NCBI GenBank assembly: GCA_019671005.1
Contig: CM033714.1
Coordinates: 86,977,909 to 87,041,908 of the forward strand
DNA: 64,000 bases
DNA from: Hibiscus mutabilis
Taxonomy: Eukaryota > Streptophyta > Magnoliopsida > Malvales > Malvaceae
Direction: 5' to 3'
The translations under genes were made by a program, and so were the position numbers. Positions 13,401 to 28,400 of the stretch are shown here, piece after piece. The notes under the pieces are model-generated. The model had not been told where the DNA came from and made no database searches. It worked only from the letters and a program-made list of their open reading frames with translations. Within the stretch, counting starts at the first letter, position 1. Every line of letters begins with the position of its first letter.

Positions 13401-16400
13401 GGATGTATTTTTTCGTGCACAGGGCTCGAAGATGGTGATTGGCGGTGCTAGGCTATCTAATGGCTTATATATCCTTGATGGAATATCCTACCGTAACTCC
13501 TTCATTCCAGTTGCCTTCAAACATCGGGTTTCATCCACAAGCTTAGGTTCGAGATAATATTATGCTCTGGCATCTTAGATTAGGACATCCCAGCTTTTTT
13601 TATTACCTTGCAAAGTTGTTTCCAAATCTCTTTATCAATAAAAATCCCTCTTCTTTTACTTGTGAAGTATGTCAGATGGCAAAACATACCAAAAAACCAT
13701 ATGTTTCTTCTCCTTTTAAACCTACTTCACCATTTGCTATTATACACAGTGATATTTGGGGCCCTTCTAAAGTTCGAAACATTTCTGGGTCTAGGTGGTT
13801 TGTGTCTTTCATTGATGATTTCTCTAGGACCACTTGGACATATTTAATGAGAGAAAAGTCTGAGGTTGAAGTAATTTTTAAAACTTTTTATCAAACGATA
13901 AAAACACAGTTCGATAGAAATATCAAAATGGTTAGGAGTGATAATGGGAGTGAATATCTTAGCAAGTCTATTAGGTGTTTCTTTCGAGAAAACGGAATTG
14001 TTCATCTCACCTCATGTGTCAATACCCCTCAACAAAATGGAGTGGCTGAGAGGAAGAATAGACATCTAATGGAAGTAACTAGGTCCCTTTTGTTTTCAGC
14101 TAATGCACCTAAATATCTTTGGGGGAAGCTCTTCATCGCAACCTACCTTATCAATAGGATGCCTAGCAAGACTCTAGGATTCAAAATACCTTTGAAGTTC
14201 TGTTTCAACATTTTCCACACTTTAAACCATTGTCCTCAGCTCTTCCTCTTCGAGTCTTTGGATGCACATCTTTTATTCATGTGCACAACAACAATCGTAG
14301 TAAAACTGGATCCTAAATCATTAAAGTGTGTATTTATAGGTTACTCCTCGAGTCGGAAGGGTTACAAATGTTATCGCCCCACTAATAGGAAAACCTATAT
14401 CTCCTTTGATGTTACCTTTTTGAAAATCAACCTTACTTTGCGGGGCGACATTCGGGGAGAGACCTAAAGAATCTCATCCATACTGATCCTTTATTCCTAT
14501 GCCTATCCTTCCCGAGCCGCCTTGGATATCATTGAAATGTTGTCCCCAATCTCGTAGACACAACTTCTCCACAGTCCAATACACCTTCTCCACAGCCTAA
14601 ACCCTCCGGTCCTTATACAACACCTCCTCCTACACTCGAGAACTATATCACACTCTGTGACTCCACAACCACCAGAGAAACAACTCAATGTCTATACAAG
14701 GAGGAAAAGAAATCAAATCAAGATGTTGGTCACCTAGCACTTGCCAGAACCAGTTTTGAGTTACGATGCTATTGAGACAGGAGGTAATATTATTTCACAA
14801 GATTCTATGTAAACTTAGATGACTTTCCTATTGCTATTAGAAAAGGGATAAGGAAATGTGTTGCTCATCCTATCAATAAATTTGTTGCCTATGTGAAGTT
14901 ATTATACGGTTTCAAAGCCTTTCTGACCAGCATTGATAGTGTGAAGATCCCCAAGACAAAGTAGAAGAGGCGTTGAAAGTCTGAATGGAGGAAGGTGTTG
15001 AAGAAGAGGTCAAAGCACTACTGAGAAGAATAATACTTGGTGTTTGGTGAGTTACTGAAGGAAAAAGGTCTGTTGGGTGCAAATGGGTATTCACAAGTCA
15101 AATATCACTCGGATGGGAGCATTGAGAGGTACAAAGCAAGGCTAGTGGCTAAAGGGTTTACTCAATCCTATGGAGTAGATTATCAAGAAACCTTTGCCCC
15201 AAGAGCTAAGTTGAATACCATCGAGTGTTATTATCGTGAGTCTGTTAACAAGGATTTGGAAGTTACACCAATTGGACATCAAAAATGCTTTCCTCAATGG
15301 AAGCTTGGAGGAAGAAGTATACATGGAGGTTCCACCGAGGTTTGGAGGAAAAGACCACGAAGAGGACAAAGTGTGCAAACTCAATAAATCTTTGTACGGA
15401 TTAAAGCAATCCCCTAGAGCATGGTTTGACAGATTTGCTAAGGCTATGGTTCAAAATGGGTACAAGCAGAGTCAGCAGACCATACATTGTTTGAAAGGTT
15501 GCTCCGGATGGTAAGAAGACCCTTCTAATTGTCTATGTTGATGATATGATCATTACAGGGGATAATCTTCAAGAAATAAAAGTGCTAAAAACTGTTCTAG
15601 CTAAGGAGTTCGAGACTAAGGATTTGGGAAGCCTTAGGTACTTCTTAGGAATGGAAGTAGCAAGATCGAAAGAGGGGATTGTTATAAACCAAAGAAAGTA
15701 CATCCTAGATCTACTTATAGAAACGGGATGCTTGGAAGTAGACCATTTGAAACTCCAATGGAACCAGGTTTAAAGTTCAAGAAAGGTGAAATGGGGAATC
15801 CGGTGAATAAAGAACCCTATCAGAGACTAGTTGGGAAACTAATCTATCTCTCACTTACTGTGCCCGATATTGCATACTCGGTGGGCATAGTTAGTCAACA
15901 TATGAGTGACCCTCGAGAAGAGCACATGGATGCGATCAATAGAATTCGAGATACTTGAAATTTACACCGGATCCGGACTACTTTTCAAGAAACATCAGGA
16001 TAGGACAATAAAGGTCTACACGGAGTTCAAGTCAAGGCGGGAGAATTGACAGATAGAAGATCCATTAGTGGCTATTGCACATATTTATGGGGAAATTTGG
16101 TCACTGGAGAAGCAAGAAGCAAGTCTGTGGTTTCTAGAAGTAGTGCGTAAGCGTAATTGAGCCTTGGCTCTAGGGATATGTGAAGGAATATGGATCAAGA
16201 AACTTCTTATGGAGATAGAATTGGATGGAAAGCGAGAATTTGAAGTTTATAGTGATGACCCAATCAAGAATGAGCATTGCTAGAAATCCAAAGACAACAC
16301 ACAGGACCAAACACATTGAGATTGATAGACACTTCATCTATGAGAAGGTCAACAACAGGTTGTAAAACTTCACTATATTCCTACTAAAGACCAGCTAGCC

Positions 16401-19400
16401 GATATTTTCACCAAAGCACTTCCAAGAGTGAGCTTTGAAGAAATGTCATCCAAACTGGGTGTACATAACATATACACACCAGTTTGAGGGGGAGTGTAGG
16501 TTAATATGTAAATAATAAGAGTTGTAAGTCAATTCTAACTAAGTAGTTTAGAAGAGTTGTAAGTCTATCCTAACTAAGTAGTTTAGAAGAGTTGTAAGTC
16601 TATCCTAACTAAGTAGTTTAGTTAGAGTCTAACTCTATCCATATAAGGGATAAGAGTCTTAGCCGAGAGAATTCTACTCAATGTAAAACTCCTTGTAAAA
16701 GTCAATAAGTAGACTTTATTTTTCTGTAAATCAAAATAACAAGAGTAGAAAACTTCTCTAACCCTATTTTCTACAAAATCCAAATCAATGAAAGATAAAC
16801 TATAATGAACTTCTCAAATTGCATAAAAAATCTTAAAAACAGTAATACCGACTTCAACTGTTCATATATAACCAGGTTGCTCTCTACAATCTTTACTAAG
16901 CTAGATCTTCCAAGAATTACTTTTCAAAAATGCATTTCCAAGCATGTGGAAAAACAATTATACTGTCTACCCAGAATTATCCAAGCCAATTTAATCGCAG
17001 CGAAACTAGAAACTTCCAAGCTATAGGACTAAATTTAAAATACAATTTCAACCAAGGAAACACAATTTCAACTAATTCCGGAAGTGCTCCATTTATTAAG
17101 AAGTTAACAATCGCAGAAAGGTGTGCCAAGCGGTTATGTTATAATTGTGATGAATTGTGTGTTCCATGGCCCCGATGCAAGAAGCTATTTTGGCTGGAAA
17201 TTGAATGCAAACCAAACCCACCCATTCGAGAACAAGTTACAGAACTAGCTTGATGGAAAGCTTTTTCTTCAAGAGGGAGTAATGTTGTGGATGCTTTTGG
17301 CATAGCTTAGCTTAAATAGAATATTAATTATATAAGGACTTTTCTTTGCAAAATCCCTATAAATTAGAAACATCCCTATGAACTAGTAGTCGTTCTTATT
17401 TTATTAACTAGCTTGATTTTTCCCATTATTTTTCTCTTCATTTTCTACTAACAAAACTCAAGACTACACGAACTAACAAACTTGGCACTTGAAACAAACT
17501 CCAAGGGGGCTTTTGGTTTAGATATTGTTTAATCACCTTTGGTAGTAGGATTACCCAACTTAGGTTACTTGGCAAATTACTAGCAATGCAAAATTCTAGA
17601 GTTCCGTTCAATTGGTTGGAGTGTAATCTTGCTTATTTTTGCCTACATCTTTCTTATTCATAGAGTTGTTTAAGAAATGATAATTAAGCATGACAATCAT
17701 TAAGAAAAATAATAATCTTAGGAAAAGCAAAGGGTTTCAGGAAAATACCAGAATATGTCCACTTGACGTTTGCCGGTAAAAGAAGATATTCTGCTGATGT
17801 TAGAACAATCTCACATTCAAGTTTCTTGATATCAATGCAAAAGTGTTGCCTCTGAGTTGGCACATCATTAACAGCTGCAGCAGAAAGAGGGTGATAACAC
17901 TTGTAAGGTCATGGACAACTTTGAAACTGATTAGAGAACAGAACACATGTATAGACATAATAACAAATCAAATTGGTACATTTTTCCTATAATGATAAGA
18001 TTAGAGCAGATGACAACAAAATTGAGAACATCACAGAATAATATAGCTCTATGTCAATGTAGTAATTACACTGCTCTTTCACTGTCGTTTTAGCCTTTTT
18101 ACGCGGATAGTGATCATTCCGAAGAGGATATCCCTCAGGCAGGGGATCAATCCAAGCATAAGCAGGATGGACAAGATGCAGGGCATTGATAGCAGCAGAG
18201 AGTGCGTTCAACCTCTCTTGCAGTGTAATTGACATAAGTTGTTGATCTTTCAGAACTGCATCAGTTCGTAATCGAGCAGAATATAGATACATGTAACTAG
18301 CTGCCTTCCGCCAATTATGCCTGTGAATTTCAAATGCATAAAGCAATTTGTATGGATTTGGCTTTGCCAAGATATCTGTGCGTTCCGCCTACAAATTACA
18401 GCATTAAAGGATGCCCAAGAGATCAGTGTGCAAGAAAATAAAATCAAGAACATCCAATAAATTTCAAATCCCCTAGCAAGTATTGCATACCTTCCATGCA
18501 AGTTCACGCTCAACCTTGTCCACTAAACCAATCAACGGCAATTGACCATTGCAGAGAATCTGCTACGAAAGGAGGAAAAAATCCCAGCAAGTTTCAATTT
18601 ATTTATAGTACACTGGCACACAATATAAATGGCCAAATAATACAGCAAACACTGCAAGAATAAGAACGGTAAATGAAGACAACATGTGATGCAGAGGAAG
18701 CAAAATGGTAAAAATAAAGAAACAGCAAGGAAAGTTGCAATTCCATAGAAATATTTACATCCATTACAGCTACTGTCAGAATCCTTTCCTTATTCTCTAC
18801 TCTGATTCAACACCTTTATTTTCAAACAAAACGAAATGTCAAATCTTGCTTTACTACTTTTTTTACGATTTTTGTTCTTAGGATGTTCTCAATGGCATTG
18901 AAGCTACTTATGAACCATTGTGCTTTACTTGAGCTGGTAATTAGCCGCACACAAACCATAACAAAATATGCATGTCACTGAACTGAGGCGGAATAACTGT
19001 AACAAATAAGAAGTGAGATGCGTAAGAGAACCTTTATTGCTCCACATTCAAAGAGAACAATAATAAAGCGCCTTAAGCAGATGTACTTGCTCTCTTCATC
19101 TGGATTTGAAATTATTGCACAGTACGCATCATTCAGAAGATTAAGATCTAACGTAAACTTGAAAACATTAGCCCAAAGACATCCTTTAATGATAGTAGTG
19201 GATTCGTTAGATGAATCCCTTTCAAAGCCATCACTTCCAAGGTCAAGCTCATCAACTTGCTCCAGTGCAGCAAGAGCAAATTGGCAAGCACCGTCGCTAA
19301 TGTTATATTGTTCAAATAACTGCATTACCCATTGATAGTAATGAAGCTTCCATGCAGCAGATACATGACCATCTGTACAAGAAAATTAAACTCATCTGTT

Positions 19401-22400
19401 TGCTCAAGAAATTAAATTGTCCGGATTTTTTGTAGAAAACAACAATATTCTTTAGATGAACTTACTAAAACCAAGATACGACAACCCTGCTTCATCAGAT
19501 AAACTTTGCAAGGCCTGCGCAGCTCCTTCTCCTGATGCAGCTCTGCATAGAACAAACAGTGCCAACTCGGTAGAGACATAAATAAAAGAACGGAATGATA
19601 ATGTATAATGTAAAAGCCAGTAAAAGACCCTTTTGATGACTTGACATAAATCCAAACAGGCTCTAAATCCTGTTTATATTTACTAATATAATTATTCATT
19701 AAAAATATAATTTATTTTGGAGATAAGCAAGACTTGTATTTGCACTGCATTACTTTCATAGGAGAGATTTACTTCTAATATAATAGCAATTAATTCAAAA
19801 TGATGAAAGGTATAACTACCTATTATCACCCTTCGGTGGTGGTGAGATATCTATATCAGTTGTTATAGTTGATAAAATTTTCAATGCTAAGAATATTAAA
19901 TTACTTATAAGTTAATATAATAGAATTTCAACTATATATACTTCAGACTTTATTTAGAAATACTTTACATTTATTTATTTTTATAGACCTACATATTTTA
20001 CATACTTCAAAAAAGTATAGGTGGTTAAAATATTTATAAATTGAATAAAGAGAGAAGTAGGTTCAAATTCAATAGGATGAAGTAGCCAAAAAAATATGGA
20101 CGACTAGGATGTAACTAAATTACTAATTACCTGAAGAAACAGCTAACAGCTTCACCGACTTTCCTCCCTTTCAGAATTACATGTAACCCACGCTGTGTTT
20201 GAGCAACAAGACAGCATCCAAGGAGATGTTGAAGTAAGCACAAATCACCACTAGTATCTAGAACACTTCTGAAATTCCTTTCATTTCTTACATTGGCTTC
20301 AGCAATAGCAAGTAGGTACTTTGACAGGATAAAAATTTGGCCCACAGAAAACAAGGCAGGACACGAATTTCAGATAAACTCTCAGATACAACTTATTCTT
20401 AATGTGAAAAGTCACAATTGCAAGAAATGAATGACAAACCTCAACAGCATCATATTGGCCATTCCTAAGAAGGACCATTGCTATTTCAGTTGAGCGCCTC
20501 AAGAAGGAAGAAGACACTTCCTCAGTATTTCCCCAAACTATCCAGCTGCCAAACTTCTGCACTGAAGTAATTATCTCATGTGGATTAAGGATGCATCCCA
20601 AAGAAAGATGTCTCGCATATCCAGAGGAACTTTGATTATTTAGTAGAAGTAAAGAAGCTAATGTGAAATCACATTTTCCAAGTTTCTCCCTCCATGATCT
20701 TTTATTGATTTTATTATCTGAAACATTGACAAGAACAGGAACCAATTAAGTCACCTCGCAAGTAATAACAAGTTCCTCTCTCAATGCCATGGTATGCTGT
20801 TTAATGATGATGGTTTCTGATTACCTAAAACAGCTCAACAAACCATAGAAACTTACCAATCTGTAGCAATGAAAGCTGAGAACTGAAATCTTCATTTGCA
20901 GGTGATTCTGATGGTGTTGTGCAAAAAAACAGAATGATAAGCCACTCAGAAATGATCTCTTCAATCATTGGAACCAAGTCAACTTGTATTCTAGTTATGT
21001 CATCATGCACCATGTTAATCTGCATTAAAAAATAACTTTTACATATCTAAAACTTAAATAAAACTCATCTTCTACGTAAAGAGCCAACAAGATAAATGTA
21101 TAAATGTATGTACAAAGTCAAGAAATTATTATGGTTTAGTTTGAGTTCTGTATTCTGGGCAAGTTACAAATGATGATTTGTTAATTGTCTAACATCTTAA
21201 GCATATGGATCCGATATACTTAGCAAGGGTCCGGGAGTAGGATAAGGTGCATGAACTACTTATACATTTCATAAAATAAGATAACTTTTTGGAATATATA
21301 TTAGAATTGCTTCAACATAAGTGATCGAGTGATCATTAAAATTTAATGAAGAAGTGTAAAATAGCTTTTCCTTTAAAACCAATCTAGAAAGAAAATTTTT
21401 ATGTTTGCTTTTCAACTCAGATAGGCTATAAAACATTAATATTTTAAAAGGCTTTTTATTTTAAAGAAAATGGGTTTTAATATGGATTGGGAACTGGATC
21501 ATGTCAAATACTTTTCTATCTATTACTTTTTAATACACTCATCGTGGCTATTAACACGTAAAGAAGCAAGAGACCACACATAAAATTATGAAAGTTATTA
21601 TAGTTAACGATGATTAAAGTTGCATTAGATAGTGACAGAAAGAAAAAGAAATGGAAGGAGCCAGCCTGTGTTGAGTATAGCTTGTCCCTTTCTGCATCAC
21701 CTTTCTCATTCTGCAATTTTCATCCCCTGCAACATCTTTTCACTGCTGCAACCTACTCTAACTCTTCCCAGCAACACCTCATCCCACTAATCTTTCTCAT
21801 GCCCCCCAAATTTTTCGTATGTCTTCCCACTATTATTTTCTCTTTCTTTTAGAATTTGCAATATCAGATAAATCTCTGTTATCTTCTTCTCGCTCTTTTT
21901 TAGATTCCCAGCATAGAGGCTACCCAATGCAGGCCATATCTGGGAAAATACTAATGAAACTAATATAAACCAGCCATTGCTGCCTAATTGCTGGCTTTAT
22001 CTGCTATGTCAAGCACATATCCCACATCATGCCCATGCCCATGCCCAGGGTCATGTCATTTGACACAATTCCAAGCAACATAGGTCAACATAAACTATAA
22101 CATGAACATATATAATCATGTCACTCACAGAATTCCCTTAATACCAGATTTTCCGCTTCAAAATATGCATAATAAGGTAAAAGCTCGTTGCTATAAAACT
22201 ACAACCAAGACAGACCCAAACATAGCAAAAGCATGGACATGTATCCAATTTATTTTCTTTCATAACAGATTGATAAAAAATCAAACATAAGAGGGAATAA
22301 CTCACCTGTGCACCAATGCTCATCAGATAGCTTACAAAAAGAAGGATGTCTAATGCAGACTCAAACATCACCTTAGCAATCTGGCAGGAAGCAAGAACCA

Positions 22401-25400
22401 AGATGGACTTGTTGAGACAAAATAATGTCTCAGCATCTGAATTCTGAGAAATTTTTTTAGGGACAAGAAATTGTAGATAGCTCTCTAGGACATCCAAGAT
22501 TTTTTTCCATGAGGCAGCCTTTTTGCAAAGATCATGAAGAGATAATAGCATGTCAACAGAAAATTTTCTTAGATTTATATGATCTATCTGTTCTCTCTCC
22601 AAAGCAACATCAGAGCCAAGACCAGATAAATAGCCTGCTCTTGTTGATGGACCATATCCAGCTCCTAAAATCTTCACCAAGCGAGGAATGATCTCTTCAG
22701 ATGATATACTATGTCTGCCAACAAATGATTCATAAAAGATAAAAGAAGCTGCTTTGCCCAACTGTTGGCTGATGTTCATGACACATCTGAGCACTTCAAA
22801 AAGAATCATGCGATCAGAATTGTCATCAAACAAATCCAAGCCGAAGCTACCAAGATTACCGAGATCTTCTGACAACCCTAGCAGAATACAAAAGCAAGAG
22901 AGTATACATTTAAACAGTTAAAATAAGTACTTATGGTGTATAAAACAAGTATAATTTAATTGCAATTCATGCACAACCAGAATCTTCATCATACCATCAA
23001 TAAGCAGCTCAGTATTTTCCAAACTTCGGAAGAAAGACACTGAATGTTTTCTGATAAGACCAACAGCACCTGAGGTGGACTGTATAATCAAAGCTGATGG
23101 AGCATTCTTTTTACACCAGTATTGAAAATATCGACAACAAAAATTTTTCCATCCTTGAAATATTGATATAGGACTTTCGACCATACTCTGACCAAAAAAA
23201 TTGTCAAAAGTTAGAACCGAACAAGTTCTCCAAAGAATATAAACTTTGCCAGGGGAATAACTAAAACAATGAAGCAAAGAAGACCTCATGTTCAACAATT
23301 GAAAGAATCTCCTTTTTGAGTCCATCCACAGTTAATGACTGAAATTCATTATCAGTCCAGTGCTTGCTATAATCTAGAAAAGTTGAACGTAGAACAATAT
23401 TATGGTAAACCCCAGGATGCAGAAGCCTGCGAAAGAAAATAGAAGATACAAATGGCACGATCTGATCCTGCAAAATTTTGAAAGGATTTTATAAGCAACA
23501 TACCTCTGAAAATCATTTCATTCAGTACAAACACAAGAAAATAAAAATGAAAAACAAACCAAGCACACCAATTAAATGAAAAGAGAAGCTGAATAAATGC
23601 AGGGTTGATTTACTTCTATTTTCAACATAGAAGAGGATAAAGTAAGAAATCATGTGCTAGATTCTGAAGCTGTGGACAAATTTTGAATGAGACAAATACA
23701 ATGCACTTGGCAGTTGATAGAACATAAATACAAAAAACAAATCCATAAAAGTTCAAGAAAGTAACATAGATTAGAGAACCTTTCCGGATGAAAAAATTGA
23801 ACTGGTTATTGATATAAGATCATCTGAAGCGTGTTCCGAACTTTGCAACAGCTGGTCTGCAATAAATTCTTCATGTAAAGCATAACAGTGTGCCTCTTCC
23901 CTAGCAGAAATGTTTTGGAGAAAATTAGAACCTACCAAATTGGTAGGTAAACACACTACAGCACCAATATTTGTTTGTTTTATACTTGTCAATTTATAAC
24001 CCAAACCCAAAAAACTGATGTAATTAACCCCAACCAGATACAACCCGATTTGACCATAAAAAGTCAACAACCCAAACCCGCCAAAAGCAACTAGAACTAG
24101 AAATGACTTGACCGAAAATGATCCGTAGCCAAAATGACCCAAACAAGTAACCCAAAATGACCTAAATCCATGATGACCTGACCCGAAAAACCCGACTGGT
24201 AAACTCAAAGGACCCAAAATTGATTCGAACCCGAAATAACCTGAAAATTCTAAAATCCAAATTGATCTGGCCCAAAATCAACCCGATCTATCCAATTAAC
24301 ATGTCTAGGTTTTTATATGTGCTTTCGCCCTATCTGTGACCCTTAACTACATATGCTTAATGTACCATACACACAGAGACAGACCACCAAGCATGAAAGA
24401 TTATGATGTTTAATCAAAGAATGTAGGGGCACATAGTAACCATATCATAGAAAACAATATGATTCACACATTAAAGCCACCCTATGCCTAACCATGAGTA
24501 CTGCAAAATCATGCAGCACAATAAATTATGGTAAAATCGTGAGTTAGTAAATAGCTTCCACTGGTTAGGCATGTCAAGCCTCACATGGTACTAATGTTGA
24601 AAAGGTGGTGGGATGCCAATCCATTATCCTTTAATATCCACATCCTGTCTGATGTAAGTTTGACATCAATGCATCCCCCCTGAAAAAATTGGATCAGCAA
24701 GATATCCAAAAAAATTATCATGTCAATTTTAAACGAATGTTAACCAAAAAAACATAAAAGAGAGGGAGAAAAGGAGCACTGAATGGGCAAACCAGTTTGT
24801 TACCTCATCCAAAGAAAAGTTCTTGACTGAAGAATCAAAGGACAAGATGATCCTGTCCCCCGTACAACAGCAGAGACTATAAACATAAATCATCTCCATG
24901 CCAACTTCCTTAAATGTAAACCAAGAAATCAATGAACATTGAAGCAAAGAGCAGAACAAGTTACCGGAACCCTTGTCTTATGTGAACAGTATTAATAATA
25001 TAAAATTAGAAACTTAGGGTCCTTTTTTTTTGCAAAAATGACTCCTGGAAAATGTTTACATTTCATGGACAATATGCTAAATGAGCATGCAACAGTAGTA
25101 AATACATAGGAGAACACAGCAAATAAATATTCTCAATCAACTTTACTAAATTACAAATAAATAAAAATAACAACAAAAGATTTAAGATTTCTCCAAAACC
25201 AATTGGAATAGAAATTTTAACCCAATTGCCGCAACAATTACCTAATCCTTTAACTTACAATAGAAGATAACCAGAGGACCACAATCCCCCAAAATGACCA
25301 TTTCCTTGTCATTGGATCTCACAAGTCACTGTGTGATTCATTTCTTTGGTCAACCTCGTCACAACCTCGTCACAGGCTACTTAAACATTATCTGAACTTC

Positions 25401-28400
25401 TAATAGCTGCTCACACCCAAAATTATTACCTACTTATTGTATTTTTTATCTCACTCAGAAGTTCCACAGAACTTTTTTTGGACATTTTCTAGGACGATAA
25501 GAAAAAGCTATAATGACCCATAGCAACCATCTTTCTCCTTCAAAACATTTGAATGTCCTACTCTTAGTGTTTTTGGTTCTCCCAATGACAGGTTGTCTAT
25601 AAAGGCTTATTTTATATTAGATGGCTGAAATTCAGATAAGGCCTATCTAGTTAAGGTTAACAATAAAATATTCAGCAGAAAATTCTTCATTTCCTAACAT
25701 AATGTTATTTTACCCAATAGTCAATTCAGAAATACATACCAAAGTACTCTTATACAAGATGGCCAAAGGAACAATGTTTGAATCATTGTTAGAGTCACCC
25801 AACCATAACCTTGTGGGTGTAGCTCCTGCAATTGCAAGAAACAATAAAACATGGAGATGTACTTTATGCGGGAAAGAGCTCATAAACATTACAGAAAGTT
25901 TGCGGTGTAATTTTGGGGTAGCAAGAACATCATTTAGAAGTGGGTGTTGGAAAGTTTGTGTTTCAGGAAAAAGAAATGGTTATTCCCTCAGATAGAAGCA
26001 ATTTTTTTTTAAATTACAAGAACCCCCAAATGCTCCAATTTAATGTAAAAGAATAAGTAAACAACAGGCACAAAAAAGAACTCCAATCTACATATAAACT
26101 ACATCATTAGAAAATGACATGAAAAATGCATGAGTATAACAAATGAGCTATATTTTTAAATTTTAAGGTTTTTGAAATTACTAGACATTGACTTTTAAGG
26201 ACAAAAATGCAACATAGCTACACAGATACATGGAAGACCATCAATATCAAAACTCATCTGGATCATCCCAAGAATTAAAAAGCTAAATTGGCTAATTGTT
26301 GCTAAAAAATCAACTATAATTATATAGAAGGAAAATTGTTAAATAGAGCTATTTACATCTATGTCTTCAATATACACACAACTCTTGATGCTGATATGTA
26401 GCCTCTGCTATAACGTCAAAAACTTTAGTGAGCAAGTACAACAATCAAGAAGGTTTAACTAGGAATTGCCAACAGAAAATTCAATCAATAAGAACCTGAG
26501 AGAGGCAAGAAAATTCTATTGCATGTACTCTCACTTGTGAACATAAAAAGCAAATAAATGCTGAAATCCTTCCTCAAAGGTCATTTCATATGATACTAAA
26601 TAAATCTAAAGTTTGAGACATGTAAAATTTGAATATAGGGTTTTCAACAATCAAAAGATGGCCCCTCTGAGGAAACTACATTGATTTTCTGCAATCACTA
26701 GATGAAAACCACAATGGGATTAAGAGATCAAGAGAAATACTCCAGTTACCCCTATCTCAGAAAGGCTTCCATTCAGCATTATGTTTACTTTCAAAGGTTG
26801 AAGGAAAGCCATTCTCCCATCAACAAGGAGAAGCTATAAAATAGCAACATATGGAGAAGGGACATAATGTAAGTTAAGCCACAGTTATAGAAGAAATGTG
26901 TAGTCAAGAGGTAGAATCACCTTCAAGTGATGTTTTTGGCACAACCATCGCATGACTTAAAATTCTATTGCGAGATAAAAGATCCCATGCTCGTAAAATC
27001 CCATCATGATGAAGCACAAATACAACCCTTTTCCCAAGAATCTCTTTTATTATTAAATCCTGGACAGCCCCAACAACCCTCCCCCTGCATGACATGAAGA
27101 AAACTACCCTATATTAGAAGAGAAAACAATGATAGTGACACAGATATAATCAAATCAAGCATAAAATTCAAAACATAAGTTTGACGTTTTCTATTATTGT
27201 CGTAATATGGGTTACGTGGTCTCAGATCCAGTCATACATCTACACTCACACGTATCTAAAGGCTTATTTGAGTTCTAGCAAGAATCCTACTCCTATTAGG
27301 ACTGTGATACACGCTATATGGAACTTGTACTAGAGAAAATCAACTCATTGAGATAACAATTACTAGAAAAAGTTCTCACTCCAAAAATCTTTCCAACACA
27401 ATTCTTAGTTATCCACCAAGAACCCAGGAATCGGGCCTTGGGGTATAGAAGTAAACATTACATGAACAAATTAATTTTGGAAATTCAGATCAGCATTGAG
27501 TAGGTAAACTATTTTTCTTGTGCAAAAATAATTTTAAGCTTCTCCATTAACATGTAAATAAACACTACATAAGCCAAATCTGAAATCACCCTTGATAAAG
27601 ACAATTAATGCTATTTTCGATGTTAGAAAAAAATGAAGGAAAATGAACAAGAAAACAAGATGGGAACAGGATTTTTAAAAGGAAAAACTGGAATCCTCTA
27701 CCTTTAGTAAGTCTAATAGTTTATCCTCAAGTTTCCTTCACACTCAAACAAGATTGGAAAACGTTTTCCCTCATATATCATACTTCCAATTCTTTCACAT
27801 TTAATACATTTCAATGTCTTCCATATGTTCCTCACGATTCAAATACAGCATTAAAGCGCATTTTGATGAATCATGCCGAATTTTCGCCAAATATAGATCA
27901 TTAAAACAGACAAATTCACTGGACATAAATTCCCCAAAAAAGTGTACTAATTGTTGCACAATGTACATGTTTGTGTGTGTATGTATATATATTGCTAGAG
28001 ATAGAAAAACAATACCTTGACAAGAAACCCCAAAAGCCACCTAGACTAACCCCTGAATCATCACGCAGTTCAGATACAAAACCTAAATTGGGAAAGTTAA
28101 GAGTCAGAAGTTTTACATACAAATTAACAACCATGACAAAACAAAATTGGACCAAGCTAGATACCAGGAGCAGTTTGGCGAAGCGAGCCAAGTTGGAAGC
28201 AAGTAACAGATCCATCATTTCTCCCAAGCAAAAGACATCCAGGGTTTGCAGCCATACAAGTAATTGGCTCATTACAGTTAGAATAAGCACGCACATCAAG
28301 CTCTACAAGTTCGTCCATGGAGCAAAAGGAAGTCAAGTCCTTGGAAAGCTTAATGAAGTAAGCAATCCCCGAGACTGTCACAGTATAAAGCAAGTAGTGC

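Larger units (their letters stand above)
11743..16775 (+). mobile_element. Ty1/copia LTR retrotransposon B (5.0 kb) in NUP160 intron 19
   Basis: Both LTRs are 281 bp (11743-12023 and 16495-16775), start TGTAGG, end TTTCTACA, and differ by one base. The perfect 5-bp duplication AAATC flanks the element (11738-11742 and 16776-16780). The primer site is at 12024 and the purine tract TTGAGGGGGAG at 16484-16494. Full length and domain order (gag, protease, integrase, RT, RNase H) are those of a plant copia element. It is antisense to NUP160. Confidence 0.96.

Noticed and set aside
23771..24217. 148-codon minus-strand ORF rich in Gly and Phe
   Set aside because: Its C-terminal part is NUP160 exon 8 and the rest is a translated AACCCGA-type low-complexity repeat in intron 7.
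26753..26834. Minus-strand segment reading LLLVDGRMAFLQPLKVNIML within NUP160 intron 4, with an AG before it
   Set aside because: It looks coding, but exons 4 and 5 join in phase without it and family sequence continues directly from SLEG to ATPTRLW. It may be a cryptic exon at most.
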